Assembly: GCA_016801845.1 (NCBI GenBank)
Contig: CM028924.1
Span: forward strand, 6,408,501-6,472,500
From: Polydactylus sextarius
Lineage: Eukaryota; Chordata; Actinopteri; Polynemidae
Length of the DNA: 64,000 bases
Reading direction: 5' to 3'
The position numbers and the translations under genes are program-made. Below are positions 27,901 through 37,191 of the stretch, in pieces; the first letter of the stretch is position 1, and every line of letters starts with the position of its first letter. The notes beneath the pieces were generated by a model that searched no databases, was not told the DNA's origin, and worked only from the letters and a program-made list of their open reading frames with translations.

Positions 27901-30651
27901 AGGTCACAGAGATAGAAGCCACTGTATCTGTGCATGTTGCCATCTTGGACTTAAACCAATATTAGTGAATGGTTTTGCTAAATGCTAACATGTAGCACAG
28001 TAGTTCAATTAGAGATTATTTACACCGCCAAATGTAAGATTCGATAACACTAGATGTCAGCCGCTAAAAGCTAAGGTTCCCACCAGACCAAGTAAGGCCA
28101 TAGCAGAAAAACTGGAGTGTATTGAAGTGATGGAGGGGGTGTTTCATACTTGTTTCATACTGGTTTCATTATGAGATGAACATGATCACCTGGTATGGCA
28201 GGTTAAAAATCCTGCCCACCTCTATATGTACATCAAATACACTCAGGCATTTTAGGTAGTTCTTGTCATCCTGATTTATGTCAAATTCTTCTTTTTTTGA
28301 ATAAGTTTTTGTCATTTTGTTATTTTATGTCATAAAATATCATTTAGATTTAATAAATTTTTAATAAATTACATTTTATGTTATAAAAATAGGCTGAAAT
28401 AACGATCACGATTGTGATCTTAATGTGTCTGATTGACTTGGTTGTGTGGATGTGTTGGCAGGAGGGAAGATGTACGAGGCTACACTTGCTGATCAGCACT
28501 GCTCAGAAATTATGTCATGAGCTCAATATGGCAGTGCTCATATCCTGGAAATTGTGGCTCAGTTTTTATACAGTGGTGGGAAGTTGACGCATGTCACCTT
28601 TCCTGAAAATAATTTATAGAAACTAAGTAATTATCAGTTTGGCCTAATGTTCTGTCCATATTTCTGCTTTGTGCTGCCAGGTCTCTGAACTACGGGGGAA
28701 TAGGAGCTATCATTGGCCATGAGTTAACACATGGATATGATGACTGGGGTAAGAACAACAACAATCTCTTCACCCATCAACCATTGCATCCTTTTCAGTG
28801 AGAGTCACTCACTATTTGTGTAATTTTATGACAGTGGTTCAATGGCAGCAAAGTGAAGACTATTTTGAGCCACAATCTCTGACTTTAATTTTCAGTCAAA
28901 AGTGTTGCCCTTTAAGATATGTCGAAAGGAATTTAATGAGCACATGCGATTCCTGAGCACACCTCCCAAAACACTGGTATAACTTTGAATGTACCATTGA
29001 TTTTATTATATAAATTGAGTTGGTGGGTAAAGTGGTTAAATTGACGACTTCAGCTGAGGTTGACCTTGGAGTTTATAAAGTCTTGCTCTCTTGCATTTGA
29101 TTCTTACAGCCATCCCCCCAAAAAGTGTAAAAGCTGATGTTCTGGGCAGCTCTTTGGACTGTGAGGAAAAGTTGCAGGTTGTGCTGTCTCCATGCTAACG
29201 CCCCTGCCCTTTTGCCCCTCATCTTAGTGATGCAATGGTTCATGTCCCTAGGGGGCCAGTACGACCGCCATGGCAACCTCAAACAGTGGTGGACAGAGGA
29301 GTCCTACAGGAAGTTCCAGAAGAAAGCCGAGTGTATCGTCAAACTCTATGATAACTTCACTGTTTACAACCAGAGGGTGGGACCACATGCACACACACAC
29401 ACACTTACTCTGCACGTCAATTGTGCATTAGCATTGAAGACAGAGGACACTGCTGAATGGGCAATGTTGGATTTCAGAATCTTATCACTAGTAGAAACTA
29501 AAGATTTGAGTATCTCAGTCTCTCGGTTTTGACCTCTAAGTTTTTTTTATTATTTTCTATCTAAACCTCCTCCGTCCAAGTACAACAGTAAATCTCTGGA
29601 GTGTAATCCAGATAGATTCACTGGAGAGTTTTATGGCCCAGTGGTATTTTTGGCAGCTTTACCTTTGGTAAAAAACTCTTAAATATTCACAATCTACTCT
29701 GCACTTAAATGGTAAGATGTGAAGGCACAGCTTGACATTTGGTGAAATACACTGATTCACTTTCTGGCCAAGAGTTAGAAGGAGCAGATCAATACCACTG
29801 TCTTGTCTGTATGTAAACGTGAAGCTAGAGACAGCGGGGGAGTTGGTTTAGCTGGGTTAACTTAGCATAAAGAGCAGGAGTGAGCAGGAGCTCTGTCTGT
29901 TCGACAGTCTGGAGGCTCAAGTAAATCCTTGAACTCTTGAAGTGATTCAGATGTTTCCTGTGTGTGTCTGCAGGTGAACGGACGTCTGACACTGGGGGAG
30001 AACATAGCAGACATGGGAGGATTGAAGCTGTCATACTTTGTAAGTCCTGTTAATAACATCATCGTTTTTGTCTCTGTATTTTCCATAAACAGCCATGTCT
30101 CTGATTCAAGATAAAAGACACTCAAACTCTTTGCCTCTTCTTTTGGAAAGTGGGAGGTCTGTGATGCAGCATAATTCATTTCTTTATGACTGTGTCACTG
30201 GTCTGATTCTCTTTGTGCAGGCGTATCAGAAGTGGGTAAGGGAACATGGTCCAGAAAGACCCCTGCCCGGACTCAAGTACACTCATGAACAGCTGCTCTT
30301 CATCGCCTTTGCACAGGTACAGACACTTCAGCCTTGTTCTCAACCTCTGTCTTTCATAACATTTTTTGTTAGATCTTTTCAGCAGCTCTCAGTCAGAGTG
30401 ACTGATCACAGGGAACAGGTAGGAGTTATATATTATCCCAACATTAGCTGGATGTGTTGATGACAGCAGCGTCTCTAAGCACCAGACCTCCACTGCTGCT
30501 TCTCACTGTTATGGCTCATCATTGAAATTCATGGCTTTGATGGAACTGTGTGCAAAATCTAGACATGTTTTTTACCACAGTTTACAGATTGCACAGTTTG
30601 TTTCATCTCATTTATTAAAACTCCTGCTGCAGAAAGGTGATACAAAAATCA

Positions 30652-30692
<41 letters not shown>

Positions 30693-31486
30693 ATGTGTGT
30701 ATGTGTTCATTCATTTGTTCTATCACCTTTGTATTCACATTAACCAGCAGCTCTCACCTCCTTCGTGCACCCCCACTGTACTATTCTCATCAATTAAAAA
30801 CACTGTGGGTTGGGAGAGCAAAGATGGGCTCCAAAAACGTGACAGCCGTTAGTCACCAGATGAGGAACAACTAACTGATGCTAAGATGGCATCCGAGCTC
30901 AAACTGAGTCAGTGGGTGGATATACAGAGGACACAGAGGCCCTGGATGATTTGATTGAAATACAGAAACATAAATGAAAATACTAAAACACAAATACAAA
31001 AAATTGTAAGGACAAAAAAGATACTTAACTTATTTTTAGTTTTACTTATCACTTACTTATGTAACTAATGTTCCTTCTATAATTGTACATGTAAACTAGA
31101 CAGGATCACTGTTTTGTTCTCTTGTCTTTTCAGAACTGGTGCATGAAGAGAAGATCTCAGTCCATCTACCTGCAGCTGCTGACAGACAAACACGCTCCAG
31201 AGCACTACAGGTACACACTCAGACGTCAGACGTCATCTTTTATTATTATAGTAATATGCGTATTACACTGGTTTAAAGCTACACTACACTTGAATAATCA
31301 CATTACTGCACATTCACCTGCACAAATGTTTGATTGTCTGTCTGGTCATTCCTGTGCCACCACCTCTACCCTACCCCACCCTGCAGAGTGATCGGCAGTG
31401 TTTCCCAGTTTGATGAGTTCGCCCGTGTTTTCCACTGTCCAAAAGGATCCCCCATGAACCCTGTAGACAAATGTTCTGTCTGGTGA
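2828..31486 (+). CDS. ecel1: Endothelin-converting enzyme-like 1 (ECEL1/DINE), complete, 17 coding exons
   Basis: Coding exons: 2828-3685, 4188-4256, 4998-5108, 5235-5327, 6711-6835, 14738-14960, 18472-18570, 19053-19127, 21161-21264, 22200-22258, 24190-24241, 28681-28748, 29252-29376, 29974-30039, 30221-30316, 31134-31210, 31387-31486. They sum to 2400 nt, giving 799 aa (human 775). All introns are GT-AG and frame is kept throughout. The protein is a type II membrane protein of the neprilysin (M13) family: cytosolic N-terminus with the ECEL1-specific start MEKTYSLTAHYDEFQEVKY, one membrane span at about 77-99, then the ectodomain. The zinc site is intact: HELTH at 636-640 in exon 13, and Glu696 with Asp700 in GENIAD. 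The C-terminus ends CSVW, as in the family. In mammals ECEL1 is a neuronal ER/surface protein needed for motor-axon branching, and its protease substrate is unsettled. The extra length is in the Ser/Gly-rich cytosolic segment and the early ectodomain. Confidence 0.97.
3725..3797. mobile_element. Short TTAA-ended inverted-repeat element (MITE-like)
   Basis: Perfect 15-bp inverted arms, TTAAGGTGTGTTCAG at 3725-3739 and its complement at 3783-3797, enclose about 43 bp. Both ends carry TTAA, the target-site duplication of piggyBac-type elements. The element lies 40 bp after the donor of the first ecel1 coding exon. The superfamily is an inference from the TTAA ends only. Confidence 0.6.
5134..5189. 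repeat. (TG)n microsatellite in a very short ecel1 intron
   Basis: The intron 5109-5234 is only 126 bp and is nearly filled by this TG run and the CT-rich acceptor tract at 5214-5232. Confidence 0.95.
5328..6710 (+). other. ecel1 intron, no other feature
   Basis: 1.38 kb. It starts with a short (AC)n/(AT)n run (about 5337-5375). A purine-rich stretch follows at 5400-5600, then ordinary AT-rich sequence. I see no conserved frame. Confidence 0.7.
7031..7078. repeat. (GT)n microsatellite
   Basis: 24 GT units, directly after a short (TTG)n run. Confidence 0.95.
7339..7390. repeat. (AC)n microsatellite
   Basis: About 26 AC units, opposite in orientation to the GT run 260 bp upstream, so the two could pair in a transcript. 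Confidence 0.95.
9335..9470. repeat. Dispersed teleost repeat, copy 1 (degenerate)
   Basis: It carries the phrase GGAGCCAATCCCAGCTGA, followed by segments resembling the 'caaacaacca...acaatttagag' part of a repeat found in very many fish genomes. The same phrase starts the copies at 12833-13030 and 55885-56045. The family name is not assigned. Confidence 0.65.
9900..9943. repeat. (AC)n microsatellite
   Basis: Uninterrupted run of about 22 units. Confidence 0.95.
10341..10379. repeat. Near-perfect palindrome, 19-bp arms
   Basis: Two 19-bp arms around a single central base (core GGTCTTACTGA / TCAGTAAGACC). There is one mismatch, which would be a G-U pair in RNA. Confidence 0.85.
10452..10790 (-). 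mobile_element. LINE reverse-transcriptase relic
   Basis: The minus-strand translation carries the finger-domain signature of fish non-LTR retrotransposons: a segment reading VLQNINIGEAAGPDGV, then LNDYQPNTLTLVIMKCF. In intact relatives these read roughly NTRKAAGPDGV and NDYRPVALT...MKCFE. Sequence between the two blocks is shortened, and no endonuclease or complete RT remains. A possible upstream piece of the same element lies at about 10870-11050. It is a dead fragment in an ecel1 intron. Confidence 0.75.
11612..11668. repeat. Interrupted (TG)n microsatellite
   Basis: Two TG runs separated by a single GC interruption near 11639. Confidence 0.95.
12254..12309. repeat. (TA)n/(TG)n compound microsatellite
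   Basis: A TA run passes into a TG run. Confidence 0.95.
12613..12692. repeat. (TA)n microsatellite, about 40 units
   Basis: 80 bp of alternating T and A, self-complementary and likely to extrude as a cruciform or to be length-variable. Confidence 0.97.
12833..13030. repeat. Dispersed teleost repeat, copy 2 (best preserved)
   Basis: It starts with the shared phrase GGAGCCAATCCCAGCTGA. It continues with 'aatttagagtcatcaatta', 'tttggactgtgggagga' and 'ggagaacatggaaactct', the recognisable body of a repeat common in fish genomes. The segment just upstream (about 12700-12800) resembles the 3' coding part of fish LINEs, so this may be the 3' end of a retroelement. Confidence 0.7.
14638..14665. 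repeat. Palindrome, 11-bp perfect arms
   Basis: CATATGACCAG, six bases, then its exact complement. It lies about 70 bp upstream of the acceptor of the ecel1 exon at 14738. Confidence 0.85.
14961..18471 (+). other. ecel1 intron, 3.5 kb, nothing else recognised
   Basis: AT-rich intronic sequence without large microsatellites, conserved frames or clear mobile elements. Its first nine bases, GTACAGGAG, are identical to the first nine of the next exon. Confidence 0.65.
18571..19052 (+). other. ecel1 intron with (TG)n run
   Basis: It contains a TG microsatellite at 18924-18959 and a CT-rich acceptor tract. Nothing else is seen. Confidence 0.75.
19128..21160 (+). other. ecel1 intron, 2.0 kb
   Basis: Ordinary intron sequence. 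Around 20530-20580 there is a short match (gttagcttagcat...gactggaaag) to the dispersed repeat seen at 29755-29890 and 61010-61190. Confidence 0.55.
21265..22199 (+). other. ecel1 intron, 0.9 kb
   Basis: It contains a T-tract of about 16 bases near 21826-21841. Nothing else is recognised. Confidence 0.65.
22259..24189 (+). other. ecel1 intron, 1.9 kb
   Basis: AT-rich intron ending in a long T-tract (24151-24176) that serves as the polypyrimidine tract of the exon at 24190. Confidence 0.7.
24242..28680 (+). other. ecel1 intron, 4.4 kb, carrying a Tc1 relic
   Basis: Besides the transposon relic at 25530-26155, it has small (AC)n runs near 26577-26600 and 26895-26925 and a poly-A tract near 27649-27667. 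It ends just before the zinc-motif exon. Confidence 0.7.
25530..26155 (+). mobile_element. Tc1/mariner-like transposon relic
   Basis: On the plus strand the text follows a fish Tc1-like transposase gene. There are pieces equivalent to RPV..PMLTPV, to VFPNDSGFFQKEND (VFPDGSGLFQQDNAP in intact copies), the WFEEHDKEFKVL region, the SPDLNPIE region, and the 3' end reading 'gtggttgtaatgttatggctgatcag'. The reading frame is broken by stops and shifts, and a large central part is missing. I could not find the matching 5' inverted repeat, so the copy is truncated and inactive. Confidence 0.85.
28749..29251 (+). other. ecel1 intron, 0.5 kb, nothing else recognised
   Basis: Ordinary intron sequence between the HELTH exon and the GGQYDRHGNL exon. 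Confidence 0.7.
29755..29890. repeat. Dispersed repeat ('gcttagcataaaga' family), copy 1
   Basis: It contains 'agagttagaaggagcagatcaataccact...gtctgtatgtaaacgtgaagctag' and 'gttaacttagcataaagagcagga', the recurrent pattern of a repeat widespread in percomorph fish. A second degenerate copy lies at 61010-61190. Confidence 0.55.
30317..31133 (+). other. ecel1 intron with (TG)n run
   Basis: It contains a TG microsatellite at about 30654-30691. The remainder is ordinary. Confidence 0.7.
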
Positions 31487-32716
31487 CCTCTCTGCCTGGA
31501 CTCTTAACCCTGAGATGACCGTCATCTTCACAGCCCCACCCACACCTGCACCCACAACCTGTCCTGCATCATGCTTTCATCAGAACCAATAGGAAGCTGC
31601 AGAGCACATCAGCTTCTTCTGGTCTATAGTTCACGTTTTCATTTCAGAAACTGTCCATTGTCTGTACTAACCAAACTAAAGCATGGGTCACATGACTGCC
31701 GATCATGTACATATACATTGTTTGATCACATATATTTTTCTATATTTAAATTTATTTTCAAATCATCTATTTTTGTATTTAGACATATGTATCACATACA
31801 TTAAGCTGTTTGTTTTGTTTTTTTTTTTTTTTTTTTTTTAATTAAGCTAGTGTTTCCTCACTTGTTTCACTTCCTCTGTGGCATCAACCAGAAAAACTGT
31901 GCCAGAGGGAGAAGATGGTGATTTCAGTCCTGAATGTAAAAGTGGACCAGGACAAATTAAAAGTGAACTGGGATCAGCAGAGTCCTGGTCCCAAGTGTTC
32001 TTTCAATTTGGTGTTGGAGTTTAATTTGTGTCGTGATGCTGCCCTCTGGAGGCTGCAGAGAGCAATGGTAACTGTTCAACTGTGCTGGCTGTTGTATCGT
32101 TTGCCTGCTCTGGTCTCTTGTTACTGTGAGTGTTTGTATGGTTTTTAAGACTTGTCAACTTTTTTACAAAAAAAAAAACTATTTAAAACAAAAAGAAGGT
32201 GGAGACGAGTCGCAACGGATGATTTTCTCAGGATTTGTAGCAAAGTGCAGCATCAGACAGGATCATTGTGTCTCCATCTACACTCGACTCTACAGTACAG
32301 CCTCAGAGGAGCTGGTCCATTTGTCAACCAACCAGCAAAGCAAGAACAGGACGACAAATGGAGCCTGGTGGACGGACTGATGTGAGAAACCTCTGTTGGA
32401 TTATTCACATCTGAATGTTTTCAGACAACCTGTGACAGGTTGTGTCACACTCACACTTAACTCACCAAATAACAGAAGCCAACTCTCTACATGACTCAGT
32501 GCAACTCTAGTAGATGGAGAACATACATTTGTACACAGTGTTATTAAAAATACTTTTGTATAAAGAATCTGTTGGTACAAAAATCAGAGAATCTTTGTAA
32601 AAGTGCAGACGCATATATCACGTTATGGTTGTACAATTTGTTTTTTGTTTTATTTTTTTTTTTTTTTTATGAGAGAGCATGTTTCCTCTCTGGAAAACAT
32701 AAGACTGATGTACACA

Positions 32717-32753
<37 letters not shown>

Positions 32754-32850
32754 CTGATGCTACAGCTGCTAGTTCACGTGTGGCTGCTATTTTCCCTCTC
32801 TGTTGGTCACTGTTTAATGTTTGAATAAATGCAAAGGATCACTGTGTCTG
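31487..32850 (+). other. ecel1: ecel1 3' untranslated region with polyadenylation signal
   Basis: After the TGA at 31484-31486 there is no further coding exon. The first well-placed AATAAA is at 32824-32829, giving a 3' UTR of about 1.36 kb. The interval includes a T-tract (about 31818-31839), a second T-tract near 32650 and an (AC)n run at 32713-32752. The UTR end is inferred. Confidence 0.6.
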
Positions 32851-33059
32851 TGTGTGCGTGCTGCTCATTATCAGGGTAAATGTAGGAAGACTTTGGTGAT
32901 GAGAGTGGACTCTTTCGCCCCCTGGTGTTGGGTAGAAGAAGTGCATTTCTCCCATTAAAACTTCAAGAAACCTGCAGCAAGAATAAAACAGATTAAGATC
33001 AGATTATTTGTTTTTATCAAATATGCATAGTGCAGTTATAGTCCAACACCACATACAGT

Positions 33060-33455
33060 ACGTGTTTGGAGATCAGGAGTTTAGCAGCCTGTTAGTTCTG
33101 CTGCAGGTCCTCCTGTATCTTTTTCCAGGCTGCTGTTGTAGTGGTGATGGGGTGGGAGACATTCATTATATTGGAGCCAATGTACATTCAGTGTTGGAGT
33201 TAAGTGTCAAGCAGAGGAAGCAGAGAGGCGTCAGTGATCTCTTCAGCAGTTCTTATTCTCCTGTTAAGTTCCTGTCTTATGTCAGCTGGGCTGCTGATAA
33301 CACAGGTTGCTGTAGGCTGCAGCCAACAGCAATATAACAAAAACACCTGTCTTTATCTCTGTGTGAATACCTCAGAAACACTGAATGCCACCTCAGCAGA
33401 ACAATATCTCCTGCTTTCTTCAGAGTGAGTTGAAGTGAAGTCTCAGGTTTGAAGT
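33060..33455 (+). repeat. Direct repeat block, copy A
   Basis: It shares ordered blocks with 34530-34845: 'taagtgtcaagcaga', 'cagtgatctcttcagcagttctta', 'gctgctgataacacaggtt', 'ctctgtgtgaatacctc' and 'ctcctgctttctt'. Within copy A, about 44 bp beginning 'tttatctctgtgtgaatacctc' recurs at about 33473. Confidence 0.75.
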
Positions 33456-34529
33456 CTCAGGTTTTTTTTTTTTTATCTCTGTGTGAATACCTCCAAAACA
33501 TTGAACACCACCTCTGCCTTGAGTTGAACTCTCCTGACTCTTCCCAGCTCCCCAGGGAGCTGACATGACTGACAGGCTTAACAGTGTCTAAGCTAGTAAC
33601 ATTTTGACTAACAGTGGGAATTGACAGAACTTCAGCTTGAGAATTTTTTGTTTTTCTGCATTCTTTTTCTAACTCACATAACCCAACATACATCCCCAAA
33701 ACAAAGTCTCTGAGGTGACTAGTGCCCTGTGTTTTTTATGTTCCCATGTCCAACCTGGAGGGGTAGGGATGGGGCCCAGTGTGGTATCTAAAACCTGAAA
33801 TGTTAGGTAGATTAGATCCTACAGCTACATCCAACAACAACAATCCAGGGTTTTCAGTGTGTTTGGGACCAGCCAACATGTGGTTTTAACGTAACACTGG
33901 ATGTTTTGCAGAAAAACAAAAAAAAACAACAACAACAAATCCACAAGGCTCCCTGAAATTTTCAACAACACACTTATGGATGATACTAAATGCATTCCAT
34001 TAATATCATCTAGTGCTCACAAATATAAAATAAAAGCACAAGTGTAATACAATAAGTAAGGAAAGTCAGGTGTTAAAAAATAAAAATAAAAAAATAGCGA
34101 CACTGAACTGTACTGTAGTAGTAGTAGTATTGCTCTTGAAACTTGCTCTCCCTGTTGGTCCGAAGGTCCAAACCACGTAGCATAAAATCTTGTTTTCTAG
34201 AGAGTTATTTTCTTTCCTTGAAATACAGAACCTGGCTGTATTCTCATCAATCAAACTGAGCCTGAATCAATAATGAAATGATTGACAAATAATGCGGTAA
34301 AAAAAACAAAAAAAAAAAAAAAAGAGCCAGCAGTGTTGAGTTCAGTACCTGCATTCACAGCTTCAGTTATTTAGTTTGGCTTTACTGTAATTTTAAATAA
34401 GAGACCATCAACATCACAGTGTCTCCTGCTTTCTTCAGAGCGAGTTGCGTGAGTTGAACCAGAGTCAGGTTTGTACAAATACAAGAGACAATTATAATCC
34501 ATCACGACTTAATTAATTGGAGCTCAGGA

Positions 34530-34845
34530 AAGTGCTTGGGTGAAAAACTGTTCAGTGGCCTCTTGGTTTTGCTGCGGGTCCTGCTGTATCTTCATCCAGT
34601 GTTGGTGATAAGTGTCAAGCAGAAGAAGGCAGAGAGGAGTCAGTGATCTCTTCAGCAGTTCTTACTCTCCTGTTTAGTTGTTGTATTAAATCGGCTGTGC
34701 TGCTGATAACACAGGTTACTGTGGGCTGCAACACAACAGAAACACTTGTCTTTACCTCCGTGTGAATACCTCGCCACCTCAGCAGAACAGTGTCTCCTGC
34801 TTTCTTTATAGTGAGTTGTAGTGAAGTCTGAGGATTATAAGTTCA
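34530..34845 (+). repeat. Direct repeat block, copy B
   Basis: Collinear with copy A but shorter. It lacks about 50 bp around the 'ggagacattcattatattggagcc' part. A third partial unit ('cacagtgtctcctgctttcttcagagcgagtt') lies at about 34415-34450. Confidence 0.75.
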
Positions 34846-36330
34846 TGAACCAGAGTTCTGAGCTTCATCCTGATACACAATTACTGATGAGGCTGGTGAA
34901 GGGTTACGATTTCCTGGAGCTTTCTGTAGTACATTCTGCAGCATATATGTCTGAATCATACTGATGTTTTAAGATGTCAGGATGAGTAAAAGCAGCTCTC
35001 TGGACTAAATATGCTGAGCAGAGCATGTCATTACAGCTGCAGAGTTGAAACAAATCACATAATATTTCAAATAATGTCATATTCTTTTATAAACCCTCTT
35101 TTTCTAACAGCAAAAAAAACAAACTGTCAGTTCTTCGCACAGTTTGCAGATGTTGCATATTCTAGGTTACAGTCTTAAAAACATAAGTTGCCTCACCTGA
35201 ACTAAAATGAGCCAAATTTGACTGTTTATTTTGTTAATCAACAAATCAATGACTCCACCAACCTCTCCACCCAGCCACTAATTTGCATTGGAGAAGTTAC
35301 ATGTTGCAGTTGATGATATCCTGAACTGTCATTTGTAGTTTGGCAGGATGGGAAACCTCACAGACATTAGTGAAAAGATAAACCTCGGGCACAAGATGTG
35401 TGTTAAGAATGCTGATATGATTATTTACATTAATTTAACATTGATGAATAATCGGCTAATTGATTCCCCAGGAGAGTGCTGATGCAGTAAAGTTGATGAC
35501 GATGATGAGAAGGTTGGCAACTTCTGCTGCTTTGTAAGCTGCATCAAAGGAAAGGAGCACAATCAGAGGTAAGGATTTTCAATAGGGATTATGTCTCTCT
35601 GTTTACACAGTTCCATAAATCTCTCTGCAGTTTTTCAGTTGCTTCCAGCTTTGACTTGACTTCCTGTTTGGACGACTTTACCCAAAAGTTTGAGCCTGAG
35701 ATGTTGTTTAGTCAGGAAGCTGTTTAGTCAGGGGGTCGTCCAACTATCTGCAAAAGAAAAAAAAAGCTAAAAACAGATCCACAGACCTGCCAAAGACAGG
35801 AAATGGAAACATTTTAAACAGTGTGAGATGCAAAACAAATCAATGGTAAAACTGTGGGTCAGGAAGTCTGAGTAGATTTACAGGATGAGGCTCTTCACAG
35901 GGTAAAATCTCCATAGGGAAAGTCCTCAGATAGAAAAATAGAAAAGTGTAGAATGCGAAATCTCCTGGTCACAAGTTTTTAAAACTCAGGCCTGTCAGAC
36001 TGAGAGACATGTGTCACATGTGCACATCAACATTTCAGCAGCACAGTTGAAGAAATGCACCAACTCATGGTAACGAGCAAACAATATAATGTTACAATGC
36101 AGGAATAAGTCTAAGTCTAGCACAGAGCCTGGAGTGTCACTGAGGCTTCACATGGGAGTGGAGGTTAACACATCAACACCTGGAGGATTGTTTGGTGGTG
36201 TGTGGCACAGGCTTCACGAATACTGCTGCACTGCTGGAAAACCTGCCAAAGCAAAGTCTGTGAGGCTTTTTTAAAGTGACAGTGGGAACTGGTTGCTCTA
36301 TCCCCTTAACTCAAGAAAGTTAAGGGATGG

Positions 36331-36381
36331 AGCTGGAAGTCCAGGGAATCAAAGCTGCCAAGAGTCAGATGGAGGATCACC
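36331..36381 (+). pseudogene. 51-bp tektin-1-like coding sliver
   Basis: This plus-strand stretch matches, with 8 mismatches in 51 bases and no gaps, the end of the coding exon of tekt1 at 41300-41350 (minus strand). Conceptual translation LEVQGIKAAKSQMEDH compares with LKVQGIKAVKSQMEEQ. I find no adjoining tektin exon, so this is either a remnant of a decayed duplicate or a short copied patch. Confidence 0.6.
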
Positions 36382-37075
36382 AAAGATGCAGCTCCACTGG
36401 GATTCTCAACTTGGAGGTGATCTGTAAAAGTGTCATCGTGTGGTTCTATAGGGACCTGTGTGCTGGATGGAGCTAGGCCTGTCTTCAGTCTATGCGGTAT
36501 ATGAAGTTAAGCTGTAGGTGGACAGAATAATAGAAACACTTGTCATTATGTGTAGCTCAATACAGTTCAGCACCATTAGCTACATCCTCCGTTCTGCTGA
36601 ACCAGCGCCTCTCAAACAGTTTCAACAAAACTCAGCATGAAGGAAGATTTACTGCAGGGCTGTTGTAACCAATCAGCTGCCACCGGACTGAAAAAGCAGA
36701 TAGATTATTGGTTATAGAAGATGAATAAAGCTGTTAAATATTAGAATCAGATGTAGTTGATGGTTTGGTGTAACTTGTGTTTTTAGGTAGTAATTATTAT
36801 TATTATTATTATTATTTTATTTTTATGATGTATTCTGGTATTTCTTGTATTTTTTATGTATTAATTCTATGATGTATTCCTGATGTGTCCCTCGGGGAAC
36901 ATCAATCAATCAATCAATGATACTTATTGTTTATAAAAACTCCCACCATATGAATACAGTTAATACAGTAAAATAATTCTGGGCAGCAGTTCTGTCATAA
37001 CAGAAAATATATTTCCTAATATTCGGCGACACCTTGTGGTGGCTGCGTAAAACGACAGCGCGTGAGGCCGCACGT

Positions 37076-37085
37076 TTTCATTTTC
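37076..37085 (-). promoter_or_regulatory. IRF/ISRE-type motif upstream of xaf1 exon 1
   Basis: TTTCATTTTC on the plus strand is GAAAATGAAA on the minus strand, a match to the IRF core GAAANNGAAA. It lies 107 bp upstream of the xaf1 ATG. Confidence 0.55.
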
Positions 37086-37191
37086 AGTTTTGGTGAAGTG
37101 ACACTAGAAAGTGTCGAGTCAGATCCCGAAGTCCAGACTCAGTCTTCCAACGTCCGTGGATCCGGATTTAGATTAAGGGATTTTTGTCTCA

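Larger units (their letters stand above)
32850..37060. other. Intergenic region between ecel1 and xaf1
   Basis: There is no complete gene here. It contains a duplicated repeat block (33060-33455 and 34530-34845), a 51-bp tektin-like sliver (36331-36381) and a retroelement-like tail near 36790-36920 ending in 'ccctcggggaacatcaatcaatcaatcaat'. The rest is AT-rich with short A-tracts. Confidence 0.65.
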
